28,749 bases of DNA, taken from contig NW_019773637.1 in NCBI RefSeq assembly GCF_001039355.2, forward strand, positions 562,116 through 590,864, written 5' to 3'. Of the stretch, positions 11,111-22,506 are shown in pieces (within the stretch, counting starts at the first letter, position 1; each line of letters starts with the position of its first letter). The notes beneath the pieces were generated by a model. That model had not been told where the DNA came from and made no database searches. It worked only from the letters and a program-made list of their open reading frames with translations. This stretch comes from Lingula anatina (Eukaryota; Brachiopoda; Lingulata; Lingulida; Lingulidae). A program made the position numbers and the translations under genes.

Positions 11111-14067
11111 TTCAAATAATTAGTTGGGAAATTAAAATCGCTGATTCGCGGTTCCAAGTCACAAACGGCAATTATCGTTTAGAAGTCCTGTGCGAGGTTC
11201 ATTCAAAACACCGATGAAGAGAAACACGTGGTTCTAATGTGTACGCCTGCTTTGTTCTACATTATAACCGATTCTCCAAGATATGCAGTGCTACCGATCA
11301 GAAATCGCTACTTTAACCCATGTCTATGGCACTGACGCATTAGTTCCACCGTACCACCCTGAGGCTAGCGGCATGTAATTGGAAGGAAACGTCAACAATG
11401 GTCATGGGAAAGCTGTACTGTATAAGATGTAATGACCATTTGCCAAATCTCCCTGTGGTATGATCTAATTTTGTCCTTTGTGCACAGCATAAATCATATT
11501 GCACTGTTTTGTGTGGGCCTAATGGCAATTTACACCCTGCATTTAATAGATTGAATTTTGGGTCACATATCAACTTTGATTGAGTTTTCTGTATTAGAAA
11601 CTATTCAGTCAAAATTCTCACGATGAGACCAGTAACTACAAGAGTGACCGACAAGCTTTAATTGATTGTGAATGTGATTGACTGATTAAATTGTTCAAGA
11701 CTAGGAGTATAGGCCTCTACACCATTAAAATTCAGAATATTGAACAAGAACCCATGCTAGAGATACGTAGAGATATTAGAAGTCGGTTACTAATGCCTTT
11801 CCAATTGTCCTTGGGCTCGGCACTGATTGCTGCTGTCAGGATATTGTAGACATGTTGAGGACAGATACAAAGAAAATGGCCATGCTATTTCCTGCTTCTG
11901 AGATTTCGCAAGAGAACTATTACCGACAAAGAAGTAATTTCAAGACATTATCAAGGGCGAGTTGGATAAAATTACGGAAACTGTTCCAGCTCGTCTGACA
12001 ATCTTTCAAACTTCATTGAAAACATCGCAACGTGTAAATCAGAAAGTAGTCAATTAAACCCTCTATTAGCATTGCTCATGTTGGATTCATATATCTTATT
12101 TTGTTTTCTCTTGTTTTAAAGATGGTCGCATGCTGTGCCACATGTATAATCTTTCATGATGATATAAGTAATGTCTTTCCTTTTGACTAGAGGGAACGGC
12201 ATTGTTGGATGTAAAATTAGGCACAAAAGAGACATACTTCAATTTTCTTTTATTCTACCTCACACATTGATTGCATGTTAATATACAGTATTTCTCTAAT
12301 ATAACAGCAAACTTTTAGAGGCGTCATCTTCCTTTGTGTGGCAGATACCTCTATTGTGATACATTATCAAGCTGGCATGCGGCAACCTATGCAGAATACA
12401 GGCTTTCAAGTCTGTCGTCATCATGTTTCAGTCTGTTGCATAGAAACGGAATTTAATTGAGTAGATGTTTTATCTGCCTTCATTGAAATTCATGGTCTTA
12501 TGCATCTCTTTAAGAGAACGCCGAATAAAGTGCTAAACAGTGCACGATACTGTTTTGTATAGGTGTATCAAGTAGCAGTTGGAGAACGAAATAAAAGAAA
12601 CAAAACAGCAAGAGCCCACTCGTTTAAGCGAATTTTTTAGTATTGACTTGTTTTTGTAAAAACAAAATGTTTCTGCTGCCACTGGGTTGTTTAACGTGTA
12701 GTTTTGATTGGAACAGGTTAGAACCAGCGAGGCCGACACTGCACTGAAGAGCTTCAGTACCACTGTTTCAGAGATATATCCACAGATAAATGGAACTGAA
12801 TTACAGCAGTTGACGTCTTTTCCCAGACTTATGTAGGAGTTCAACAGTAACGCTTTAAACAGGAATGAATTTCGATTGGCATATTGAAGTTCATAATATC
12901 GTTGTTGTGTTCAACAGTGAGAAGGAATAACATATTTTGCAGTTTTTAACGAGAAAAGGATGTACCCTCTTCCATCACTGTCAACACTACGGAAGCATAC
13001 GGCGGCCGATTCCACAAATGCACGTACACTAAGTCAGAAGAAGTCTAAAACATAAGACGAGTGTTCTTGTTCCTAAAGGCGACTTCAACTTAAAAGACAC
13101 GTTTCTTAAAAGATAAGAATATAAACAGATGATTGTAGTAGCTTGTATCTTATAAAAAATATGAACAGCTATGGATCAAGAAGTCAGGTATTTTTGCACA
13201 GGAATAGAAGAGTTAGGTTTACTTTTGTTGTACTTGAGAACCATTACATTCTCTGCACGGCCAGTTACCAATATAAATGTGCATCATACAATTAACAGGT
13301 TTCTCTTTGAGTGACCAATTTTTTAAAAATCTGTCAAAACATCGAAAGTGGATATCCAAGTTTTAAACTGTTTACCCTGGTGATATGCCATCCACATACG
13401 CCTTTTTAATCTGATCATTTTATGAATTAATATGTTGCGCGACAATTCCTTAGGCGCATGGCTCTCGAAATGACTCTTCAATGAGCACGTCATCTTAAAA
13501 ATAATTATTACAATTACTATTGACCATAAGGGTCTTGATTGCTGAGAGCAGAAAGTACAGCAATAAGAGAACGAAGAGCACCCAGTGGAGTGAAACGTGA
13601 TCGCGTTTATGTCAATGCGGTGCAAATGGAATTTATTTATTACGAAGTCGAATTGTTGTTGTATAGATGACGCACGTGGACGTTGCCAAGAGGTTGGTTC
13701 AAAAATATATAACCTTTCTTAATTCAATTGACAGTGATTGCAGCGTTTTCCATAAGTTGATAACGGGTCAAATAAGGCAGTTCTTAAAGTTTTTTAGTCT
13801 TTGCTATTGCACATTTCCTCTGATCGCTACGATCTGGAAGCCCGTTGTGTATAAATTCATCCTCATTTTCCTCGAACTCAAAACCAATTAATTAAATGAG
13901 TCCCAAGACAGTTGCCAGCTAATTGCTTTTTCAAGTTCAGAGCTCTTCTTTAACGTTTCTCCCGTAGAAATCTATAACCTATATTGTTCGATCTTAGTAC
14001 ATCCACAGATAATGTGGTTACTTACGAGGGAACAGACTATCCGTTTTTCAAACCTCTATCTATTCCA

Positions 14068-14300
14068 GCACTTCTAGAATGCATGATGAATGGCCTTGGC
14101 AGGACAACCCTGATGGTAATCGTTAAGCGTCTCTGAAGATCGTCTCTCTATTTACCGTCTGTTATTTGAAGGCTGACAACTTTATCTTCCAATGTCATTT
14201 GCAGGATACAACAAACACAAGAACAGTTCCTGTGACCTTAGAAGAAGATTCTGAACTTTAAAGCAGTAATATATTTATTTTTTTCTGCTGAACGATAATG
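14068..14300 (+). other. Candidate 5' exon and 89-bp intron upstream of the GPCR
   Basis: A segment starting after ctattccag (14059-14067) ends at a GT donor at 14116 (cctgatg|gtaatc). An acceptor, gtcatttgcag, ends at 14204. This would be an 89-bp intron feeding into a 5' UTR that reads on to the GPCR start at 14508. No frame across the join runs into the receptor, so any such exon would be untranslated. The sites are only moderate matches. Confidence 0.2.
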
Positions 14301-14507
14301 ACCAAACCTGGATACACATAAAAATACTTTGACATGATTGATTCCCTGTGTCGCGGGGTATACCGGGAAGCATATAGCGTTTTACAATTGCGAAGTTAAA
14401 TTTTGAACTTTTTTTCCACCGTCACAACATAATCCCGGAGGATTAGCACGAGTATCTGACGTTCCGGTGACGTTGAGCGTTTCTGTCAAGGACGGGAACT
14501 CGTTACA

Positions 14508-15632
14508 ATGGATCTTTCACAAAACGACTCTTTGCATCTCCTCGACAACTATTACAAAAATGGCACAGGGCAACAAATAGACACCATTACTTTAAAACGA
14601 TGGTTTTACCCCACAGTGGCTGCCTTTGCTTTCATAGGACTAACAGAAAATACCGTATCAGTGATGGCCCTGTGGTTCATACCTCACCGCCCATGGGCGC
14701 CGTTCCACTACCTCCTCCTGTACCTAGCTGTGGCTGACTGGCTATTACTGGCGGTATGTTTCGTGCCAGCTTTGGCTTCGGTCATCGGAATGGCAGGGGA
14801 TGGTCAAGGCGAGGCCCAGATTACGTGCGCCGTAACTGTCATCTCTGACCTGTCCTGCTATCTCATATTGCCTCCGCTGATGGCAACAACAGGACTTGTG
14901 GTCAACCAGTACGTCTCAGTGGTCAAGGCACTGTCCTATTCTACTTTCATGACGAAGAGGAGAACATTTACCTCCATATTCGTCCCGTGTGTCTTGGTGA
15001 CGGCCGCCTATTTGACGTTTCACGGGATCACCTGCGCTGCGTCACCCAAATCAAGCTGTATGGAACATTTCGAGCAATCGAAATATTTCCTGGCAAGGGA
15101 GTATTTCTTGGCCTGCGCCATCATTACTCTTTCAGTCTTCAACGTCATCGTCTATATTTTGATATTTGCCAAAGCCCACGAGGTGACGTTACGACCGGTC
15201 ACCGGCAGTCCGGTCTCCAGCCAAAACAAGCTGGCCACAACCGTGGCCTTACTTTTAGGAACGGTCCTCCTATTTTGGATCCCAGGGACCTTAACATCAA
15301 TTTTTTACATTATTGGGAACCAGAACCCTGGCCATTTCGACCAAGACATGGAATTTTCACTGAACACGCTTCAGCTTGCCAGTAATATTATGTTCTTTTT
15401 CAATCCAATAGTGGATCCGTTCATATATGGTTTACGCCTCAGAGAAGTTCGGGAAGGGTACAGGTTGCTGTTTAGGAAATTTAAAAGTTGGTGGGTTGGG
15501 GATGAAAAGGACTTTCTAACCCATAGGCTATCATCGTCGGCGGGAAATGGAAAGGTATTTGATGATGTTGTCACCGTGAACGGCGCTGTTGTCAGGGAGA
15601 TTTCTCACATGGACATGTCGCAAGAAATTTGA
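14508..15632 (+). CDS. Rhodopsin-class (class A) G-protein-coupled receptor, intronless
   Basis: A single-exon seven-transmembrane receptor of 374 residues, acting at the plasma membrane. The start has a good context (acaatgg). The N-terminus has sequons at N6 and N18. Approximate helices are TM1 33-57, TM2 66-90, TM3 107-135, TM4 154-172, TM5 197-221, TM6 243-268 and TM7 286-309. Class A landmarks are LAVADW in TM2 (D77), C107 at the top of TM3 paired probably with C176 or C184, FWIP at 256-259 (CWxP position), and NPIVDPFIY at 299-307, which supplies the DPxxY form of NPxxY. The DRY motif at the end of TM3 is replaced by NQY (133-135). DPxxY recalls melanocortin-type and related receptors, but the ligand cannot be told. 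The tail after 325 is basic and then hydroxyl-rich, with no cysteine for palmitoylation. Single-exon structure is common in expanded invertebrate GPCR families. Confidence 0.95.
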   Translation: MDLSQNDSLHLLDNYYKNGTGQQIDTITLKRWFYPTVAAFAFIGLTENTVSVMALWFIPHRPWAPFHYLLLYLAVADWLLLAVCFVPALASVIGMAGDGQGEAQITCAVTVISDLSCYLILPPLMATTGLVVNQYVSVVKALSYSTFMTKRRTFTSIFVPCVLVTAAYLTFHGITCAASPKSSCMEHFEQSKYFLAREYFLACAIITLSVFNVIVYILIFAKAHEVTLRPVTGSPVSSQNKLATTVALLLGTVLLFWIPGTLTSIFYIIGNQNPGHFDQDMEFSLNTLQLASNIMFFFNPIVDPFIYGLRLREVREGYRLLFRKFKSWWVGDEKDFLTHRLSSSAGNGKVFDDVVTVNGAVVREISHMDMSQEI

Positions 15633-16157
15633 ATGGTATTGTTATTGTCGCAGCAGATCGAACACTTTTAAGTAACGCGTTATCCATCCATATATTTAAT
15701 GTCTAACGTGACTTGCGATCAAAATATATTACTAAGAACACTAATGAAAGACTGTTATTCAAAATCAGTGACACTTAAAACTACGCCATGCTCGATTTCC
15801 GTTCTAAGGAATTACTCTGACAAAGCCACTTGTCAGACCGTTTGTCTTGGTAACGACGGTGTAACATATGCGTTGCCTTTGTTCGTTTTATTATTTTTTT
15901 TTTCAAATCTAAGTCTGAAGTGAGCATACCGGATTTTATAGGTCACTGGAAACTTACCTGTCTACTATTCAGACAGTGGGAACGACAAAGGCATATTGAC
16001 AGTAGAGCTCGAGTTTCCAGTGGACCCCGACACTCAGGTGGGAAAAGAGCAGCTCGCGGCAATATCTCCCCAATGCCTATGATTAGAGTGAAAAGGCCAA
16101 TTCTGTGTTATGTACGTTGGGAATATGTAAGAGAGTTTCGTAATATATAGATGTGTC

Positions 16158-16163
16158 AATAAA
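16158..16163 (+). terminator. Polyadenylation signal of the GPCR gene
   Basis: AATAAA lies 526 bp after the GPCR stop codon, within an AT-rich stretch. It is the clearest consensus hexamer downstream on this strand before the CA microsatellite. Confidence 0.45.
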
Positions 16164-16287
16164 AAGTGACATTATTCATAAAACGAACATGCGTAACTGT
16201 CAGTCAATTGGTAAGTTTATTAATGGTTTAGTCTGTTGTCTACGTTGTATACTGAACACCCCAACTGGTGGTTACACGAGCGCCCCC

Positions 16288-16288
<1 letters not shown>

Positions 16289-16316
<28 letters not shown>
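16289..16316. repeat. (CA)n microsatellite
   Basis: About 14 uninterrupted CA dinucleotides in the convergent intergenic region. Confidence 0.95.
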
Positions 16317-16318
<2 letters not shown>

Positions 16319-17215
16319 AATGGCAGACAACCAACGTGCGCCTTTCTCCTTTTTCCCCATTATCACTGTAGGTATGCGCTTATTCTCGTGCGTAAGGCAA
16401 TCTACAGAAGGAATAATAGACAGGAATATTAAAATATGAAAAACTCTAATATCCCGATATGAATTAAATAATATGCATATAAAAATTTTAGTAGCACATC
16501 ATTTCTTTAAAAAAGACGATTCAAGTAAAAGATAACCTGTCTGTGCTCCACAGCATAAATCACCCGATATGTAAAATGTAGGCACTGTACATCAACCAAC
16601 TACAGATAAAATATTTTAAACATACATTTCAATGTGTTAATATCAGTTTTTATATGGGTATTCTTAGAGAAAAAAACTTCAAAACGAAGTTTACATTTTC
16701 ATTTGTTTAAAACATGTTTAAAGCTCTGGAAACTTGTAAAGTTGCTTCCTGGAAAGAGTCACCTAGGGTTCAAAGACTAATCATCGGCAGTAACATTTAG
16801 TACAGGCACTAATGGAATCATATCATCCACAGAACAAAAAATTTCAAAAGTCCCATAAAATAACTATATAAGTAAACATCACCACTCATAGAAATTCGTG
16901 TCAATATGGCGAATACTATGTAGGAATTCCAATTACATACCTAAACCAATCTTTAATTATTACAAATCAGGCTAAAATTAAGCTTTTACAATATTGATAA
17001 TATTTCAATAAAATATTTGTGCATACCGCTATACCCCAGACCCAAGGATATTCCCTATCTAATATCAAGTATCATATGCAAGTTCCTAGAACCAATTAAA
17101 ACTGTTGAATGTAATAAAACTATACTTAATAAAGTAAGAATAAATTGCAATATCATAATGCACTAGCTTGCTCACTGCACAACAGCAAGCTGTCCCTGAG
17201 ATCAATAGATCTACC

Positions 17216-19254
17216 CTAAATCTTAAGATTATAAAACTTGATGGCATTTTCTCGGAAAATTTTGATTTGGTCTTCTTCTGTTACATCCAGTTTTTTCAAA
17301 ATATCCTGAAGAACTTGAAAGACTTTCTGGAATGAAGCTCCAGCCATAAGACTCACTGGCCAATCGGAGCCAAAAAAACACCGATCTACTCCAAAGATTT
17401 TCATAACATGCTGCAACAAACATATAGTTCAATTCAATAGGCTATTGTGTATGTATTGTGATGTGGCGCCATCTTTCAACAGAAATGAAAGTTGCAATAA
17501 AGTTGAAACCAGCACCGCACAAAAGTGAAATTTACCATTAAAGTGATAATAACTCTTCGTTTCGGCCAAAAAATGAATTTTCCTGGAGTAAACAACAATT
17601 TTTCCATACTTACCAATGGTTAATGAATCCATTTTTACATTCAAAGTTAGTCCCTGGTTTTTTTCTAAAAAGTTTGTTTTTTTGTTAAAATCTCTTAAGA
17701 GATTTTAACAGAGTATAGCCATCAATGGAGGTCACGTGGTCTAAAGACAAGCTCAGATATCAGAATAATAGCTATAACAGCCGCTTTTGTGGGAAAACAG
17801 ACTATATTATATTTTTATGAGTCACTCACAATGTTTTTATTGTGAAATACAGATTTCATACGAAGAGTTATTATCCCTTTAAGCAACAGTTTTATCATTC
17901 AAAAATTGCTTAATCATTAATTTTATTACATACAGGTATAAATACTCAAATTGACAATTCTTATTCATCTGGAGAAAACAATTGATAGAATGACCAGCTT
18001 TTTGTTAATGTTGTTTTACTGAATATCTGATGTCCATACCTTAACATATGGCACAAAGTCCTCCACCTTCCAATCCTTGAGATCTGCCTCAGTCACTAAC
18101 CCTGACCTGTAAAAGGACTACTATTAAACATTTCTTTTTGTATTCCAGCCTCTATTTTATTTCTGAAAAAAACATTCTCTTCTAAAGACCTAAGAAAATA
18201 CCTATAAGGCAAATAACTAGAATGAAATAGTCCATAAAATATAGGTTGATCACTTAACCTCCGTACTTGTTGCTTGCATCTTGGTTACTTAATCATTAAT
18301 CTTATTATAGTAATCAATAATTAACCAGATGCACTTTGACACATTGCCAATAGTTGTCATCCCCTGGGACACGACCCAATGACAATCTATGACATTGATA
18401 ACAGGCCACTCTATAGTTCTAATCATTAAAAGCACCACAAAATCTATACAGAAATATAATTTTGTGATTATAATATAAAAAAAGATTATATTTCTGAAAG
18501 TTTGATCATTTTTGAGCATTGAACAGATCGAATTATTACCATACTTACAGTTTACAGCTGATATTTGGACACTTGGCAATCTTCTCCATATCCTCTTTCC
18601 ATCCTTCCATCTTTCCATCTTTGATGAATGGTTTAGCAATATGGTCCACCACCATCTTCAAACTGGAGTTGTAAGAATTACGGTTACCATGTGTTCTTGA
18701 ACAACGCAATGGCAATGTGCACTTTTCATGACAGGACTCTCAACATTGTATACATATTGGTGTTAATATTTGATATTACTACTACCACTACTACTACTCC
18801 TACTTATGATTATAATACTAAATATAAACAACAATTAAAAATGATTTCACATTCTTCAATTTTTTGTAAAAAATAAAATGGGTCAATAGTTATGATAAAA
18901 TTTGTTAATTCTATCCTCTAAAATCTAAAACTTTAGGTTCAAATATACAATATCATAACAAAAGGAGTTTTTCAGTATAAAAATATTTTTGGGGAGTAAG
19001 TCATCATCTTACTTAGGAAACTGGGCTCCAAGGGAAGGCACATGCTTCAGAAGATGAGGCCTGAAAACAAAGTATCTTATTAAGTTATATGTATCAAACA
19101 AAGATACTGGGTTTGGCTCACACATGCACATAAAATGTTCATCCATGCTTAAAATGACTGATTTAAAAAAAAAAAGGCTGTGCATGAGAAGAAAATTATA
19201 TAAGCTAATCTAAATGAAAGAAATAAGATGCACTGTGTGTGTGTATATGTGCAG

Positions 19255-19296
<42 letters not shown>

Positions 19297-22200
19297 TTGC
19301 ACATGCATGCATGCATGTGTACATGTGTGTTGGAATTTAGAAAAAAAAAACTAAAGTCAATACCATACTGAAACACACACCTTAGTAAGAGGTCAAAGGT
19401 CAGTCCTTTCTTCTCCAATATTCCTAATCCTTTCTTCACATCCTCACGCGTCAGCCAGTCCTCCTTCTCGAAGTCCAATATATGGCGAGTGCCAACAAAT
19501 TTGGGGTCCATGGAGAGTTCATCCAAAGTTTTCTCAAGCTGAAATAAGTAGAGTACTTTTTATACCTCTCCAAGATTTACATATACAGCATAAAGTCCAC
19601 TGAAGGTGAATATAATGATGCAGGTGGTGCAAGACCATGCAAGTTAATAAGTAAACTCAAGAAGTGCAATGGCTGAATACCCTGTTGCATCACACATATA
19701 TGTTTTGATTGCAATAAATCTTCTACAGAAAGAAAAATTGTCTTAGTTTTTATAAACATCCACTACTGTAACACACTTACATCTGGGGAGGTCAGATCAA
19801 TGCCACCTACAACCCCCTTCAGAAATGGATGCGTCTTTGCCAGTTTCAGAAGCCATTCTGAAAAATTGGTATATGAAATAAGTTAGGTAAATCTGCTTGC
19901 ACTCAGCGAGAGTCCCCACAGAGTTGGATCAATTTAAGTAGACCAATGGTGTCTATAGGAATGATGTCTTAGAGGGAAATAAATGTTGTGGTTTTGAATT
20001 TTCTCCATAAATGGTTATATACAGTATACTGGGTAAAAGGGAAAATCTTAAGAACTTCAGCAAAAATGGTTTGATAAAGCTCATATATATTCAAACTTGA
20101 CCTGTATTTAAGTGCTATTTATTACTGTGTTAAGTTTGTAAATAATAAGTCACATGGTTTTTAACTTTCAAGTTTCATGTTTACGTAGCTTGCATGTAGA
20201 TAAGTTTGAAACATGCATGAAAGACGCACTATTGACACTCCGACAGGCAACAAGATGACAGTTGTGACCAATAAAATCATTCTACTGATCTGTTGTACTC
20301 AAGAACCACTACCTAGAGTGTCATCCTTACAGTTAACTGAACAGTCATGTGTGTTAATATAAAAAGTGTACATAAAATTGACAAACAGATGAAGTATATA
20401 CCTAATATGCCTTCTTTTTTACAGTGTAAAACAAAACAGACAGGCCTACTTTTTAACTCGAAGAATGGTAAAATGAATGAGACACATTCTTATTCATTGT
20501 GTTACCAAGGCTTGCATGCACTTGAATAAAAAATTAAAATAGAAAGAAAAATGGTCTGATTGTGCTGATATTAAAATTTGGCCTTTACTTTAATGGGATG
20601 AAATGCTTTAATTGGTATGTGAGAATATCAAGTCATTTTTTGTGTTATCAAGACTTACTTATTTTTGTATATTGTATGCTGAAAAAATTTTAAAAGCCAC
20701 AATAATTTTAGCAAAAATGGTGAAATCAAACTGCCATTCAAATTTGACCTGTATTTCAGTGCTGTCAATCACTCCAGTAACTTTGAGGATAATAAGTCAC
20801 ATTATTTCTATTTATTTTAATTGTGTTAACAGTGAATACCGTAGTCCGTGCACAGAAAAAGAGTCAGTGATGATGACAAATGAAAAACATACAGTTATGC
20901 ACATACTAGTTTGATGTCTGTATATAAAAAGTAAAATCCAGTTAAAAAAACATATTTAAAAAAAAATTAACAAGACAGCATAAACTTGAAAAGCACTCGA
21001 TGGGTAGGCGGGATATTTCAATTACACCTGATTTCACTGGTTTCATTACACCAGATAGGCAGCTTAGATGTTTTCCTACAGGGGTTAACATTGTAATTTT
21101 GTTTACTACTGTATTTTAGAACCCCCTCATATCAGAGGGCAGCTTGGAAGTACAGGTACTTACTGGTCTCCTCAGGGCAGTTATTGAGCACCTGTACAAA
21201 AACAGCATGTCTGAAGGTAGTGTCTCTGGTCTCCTCTGCATACTCCTCTATGTTGATATCCCTGAACAGTATTGGCACATCAGCATCAGGCCAGGCATAC
21301 TGGAATTTCTTCAAGTTCCAGAGATCTGGAGTTAAGAAAGATTTTTATTCCATCTCAATAAAATATTTTGACATAAATATATATTTTTATTATCCATGTT
21401 TATATATAATCAAAGGCAGATTGAGAGAAACATAGTGGCACATATGCCCCCCCCCCCCCAAATTTGTACTAATTTGTACATCTGGCAAACCTATTAAATG
21501 GTAAGCATTTTTCCTCCCCCAACCTCAATTATTCATAAATTAAAACAAAACCCCCTACACCACTTAATTGTTTCCATCATCCATAAATCTCTCAATTTGT
21601 AAAATTAACTCCCAAAATCTCATTATATCCCTTTAATATAGACCAAGTTATTAGAAATACAGCAAAAAATTATTTTTCATTTACATTCTCTTAATAAATA
21701 ACTTTTTGTTTCATAATATACTGTAGAATTTTGTATATACTGCATTGTACATGTTACAATATTTAAATGATACTCCAGTGACTGTGCACCCTTGAACGTG
21801 TACGTATTGTATTAAGTTACAAAACTGTACTGATGTAGTGTATCTTTTTGTATTTGTAATATGCCTTCTTGATCCTGTGATGTATTGTATGTTCTTGTAT
21901 GTTTGTATACATTGTAACGTGTTGTATTGTGTTTGTATATGCTTAATAAAAAAAAAAAAACCTCTTTGTTTCATTTGCCTGAAAATGCCTCCTATTTGAC
22001 CTCAGGTGATCTCATTTGTTTAAGCAGGTTATATTCAATATTATAAAACTCTACTGATTTCTTTAGAACTATCCTTCAGCTGCATAATGATACATCAATT
22101 ATTGTCTTACCATATCGTTTTTTTATATGGCCATATAAGCAGGATGTTACATAAAGACCATTAAGGAAAGCTACTGATTTGAAAGTTGTCCCACACATAA

Positions 22201-22506
22201 TATGATTTCAGACTAAATTTAATGAGCTTTCACATGATTGGTAGCAACAAATCCAAAACTTAAGGGTCAACCTGAAGGAGTAGCTATTAATTAGGAGTTT
22301 AGAAGTACCGAGTGCATGAATAGATTGATATATTTATAATTATCATAAATCCCCCCCCAATTACCAAGCTTACTTAAAAAAAATTTAAGTGTTTCTTAAT
22401 TTGTATTGGAATATTCAAAATTTCAATCAAAACTTTAAATACTAAAACAAATTAATAACTCACGAAAATGTGTATCCACCAGATCTGTCAAGTCCATCTC
22501 TGTCAT
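17216..22506 (-). CDS. Amidohydrolase_2 family metal-dependent hydrolase (COG3618/L-fuconolactonase-like)
   Basis: Eight coding exons on the minus strand: 22506-22464, 21325-21164, 19857-19781, 19538-19381, 19060-19013, 18662-18549, 18106-18040 and 17410-17216. All have GT-AG borders and the phases match, giving 864 nt (287 residues), the usual length of the family. The fold is a TIM barrel that hydrolyses lactones or related C-O/C-N bonds using an active-site metal. Visible landmarks are HFH at residues 13-15 (made by joining the first two exons), FVQVLN, GVVGGIDLTSPD around 83-94, VDHIAKP with H170, CKLSGLVTEAD around 199-208, and FGSDWPV with D239, the expected metal or catalytic positions. 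The exact substrate is unknown; L-fucono- or rhamnonolactone-type sugar lactones are the best guess from family knowledge. There is no signal peptide, so it is probably cytosolic. It sits head-to-head with SMG7. The donor after 19381 is gtgtgt, weaker than the others. Confidence 0.93.
17538..17882. mobile_element. TTAA-flanked MITE, 345 bp
   Basis: TIRs of 23 bp (17538-17560 and 17860-17882) match in inverted orientation at 22 of 23 positions. Each begins with TTAA followed by AGKGATAATAACTCTTCGT. TTAA as the outermost four bases on both sides is the target-site signature of piggyBac-type elements. The interior carries no ORF, so it is non-autonomous. It lies in the last intron of the amidohydrolase gene. 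Assignment to piggyBac is inference from the TTAA ends only. Confidence 0.75.
17683..17710. repeat. Perfect 28-bp palindrome near the centre of the MITE
   Basis: Each strand reads the same over 28 bp around the central cttaag at 17694-17699, with arms tgttaaaatctctt. It is about 13 bp from the geometric midpoint of the element bounded by the TTAA-TIRs. It can form a loopless cruciform or hairpin. Confidence 0.95.
19256..19294. repeat. (TG)n microsatellite
   Basis: About 19 TG units, followed by a degenerate (ATGC)n stretch at 19300-19317, in the intron just 3' of the 19538-19381 amidohydrolase exon. Minus-strand translation through it yields a His/Thr-rich artefact that should not be annotated. 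Confidence 0.95.
20059..20156 (+). repeat. Diverged interspersed repeat, copy A
   Basis: Copy A shares agcaaaaatgg, a ttcaaa-ttgacctgtattt core and aataataagtcacat (with spacing kept) with copy B at 20710-20802. Similarity is about 70% by eye. Weaker similarity extends some 40 bp further left. Both copies lie in the same amidohydrolase intron. Confidence 0.65.
20710..20802 (+). repeat. Diverged interspersed repeat, copy B
   Basis: Direct-orientation partner of copy A, about 650 bp downstream in the same intron. The shared blocks are agcaaaaatgg, the ttgacctgtattt core and ataataagtcacat. I recall similar ttgacctgtattt repeats in bivalve genomes but cannot verify this. Confidence 0.65.
21702..21974 (+). 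mobile_element. Poly(A) retroposon with target-site duplication
   Basis: An insert at 21715-21961 ends in AATAAA (21945-21950) running straight into an A-tail (A13, 21948-21960). Flanks ctttttgtttcat (21702-21714) and ctctttgtttcat (21962-21974) match at 12 of 13 positions, the pattern of a target-primed insertion. The 247-bp body is rich in tgtattgt/tgtatgt words like many LINE 3' UTRs and has no ORF on the sense strand. It may be a 5'-truncated LINE or a SINE. It sits in the first coding intron of the minus-strand amidohydrolase, in the opposite orientation. Confidence 0.75.

Larger units (their letters stand above)
8995..14500. other. Gene-poor intergenic stretch
   Basis: About 5.5 kb with no gene I recognise. 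It contains a T26 tract at 9382-9407, a C-rich pyrimidine tract around 10263-10310, and several ORFs of 60-115 codons on both strands without domain motifs or coding-like composition. Two weak exon candidates are listed separately (11009-11110 and 14068-14115). Long spans such as 11160-13980 show nothing I can interpret; distal regulatory DNA for the flanking genes is possible but cannot be seen. Confidence 0.5.
15633..17215. other. Convergent intergenic region between the GPCR and the amidohydrolase
   Basis: The two flanking genes point towards each other, so this DNA holds both 3' UTRs. On the + strand AATAAA at 16158-16163 is a plausible GPCR signal. A (CA)n microsatellite lies at 16289-16316. 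On the - strand the nearest candidate is ATTAAA (complement of 16952-16957), about 260 bp past the amidohydrolase stop. No coding exon is evident; ORFs here carry no motif and one runs through the CA repeat. Confidence 0.5.

Noticed and set aside
12533-12844. A 103-codon minus-strand ORF, Cys- and Ser-rich
   Set aside because: It has no domain pattern, signal peptide or homology I know. I treat it as a chance ORF, though transcription data could overturn this.
13323-13625. A 100-codon minus-strand ORF
   Set aside because: Composition follows the local base content and no family motif is present.
13984-14136. An open + strand frame of about 50 codons without ATG, upstream of the GPCR
   Set aside because: It is bounded by stops on both sides, has no motif, and competes with the 5' exon reading at the same place.
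14987-15385. A 132-codon ORF on the + strand inside the GPCR
   Set aside because: It is a shifted-frame reading of the receptor exon. The 374-codon frame has seven helices and class A motifs, while this one has none.
19149-19380. Minus-strand ORF extension rich in His and Thr next to the amidohydrolase exon
   Set aside because: It reads through the donor at 19380-19379 into the TG microsatellite. Only 19538-19381 is exon; the next exon, 19060-19013, continues the family sequence in phase.
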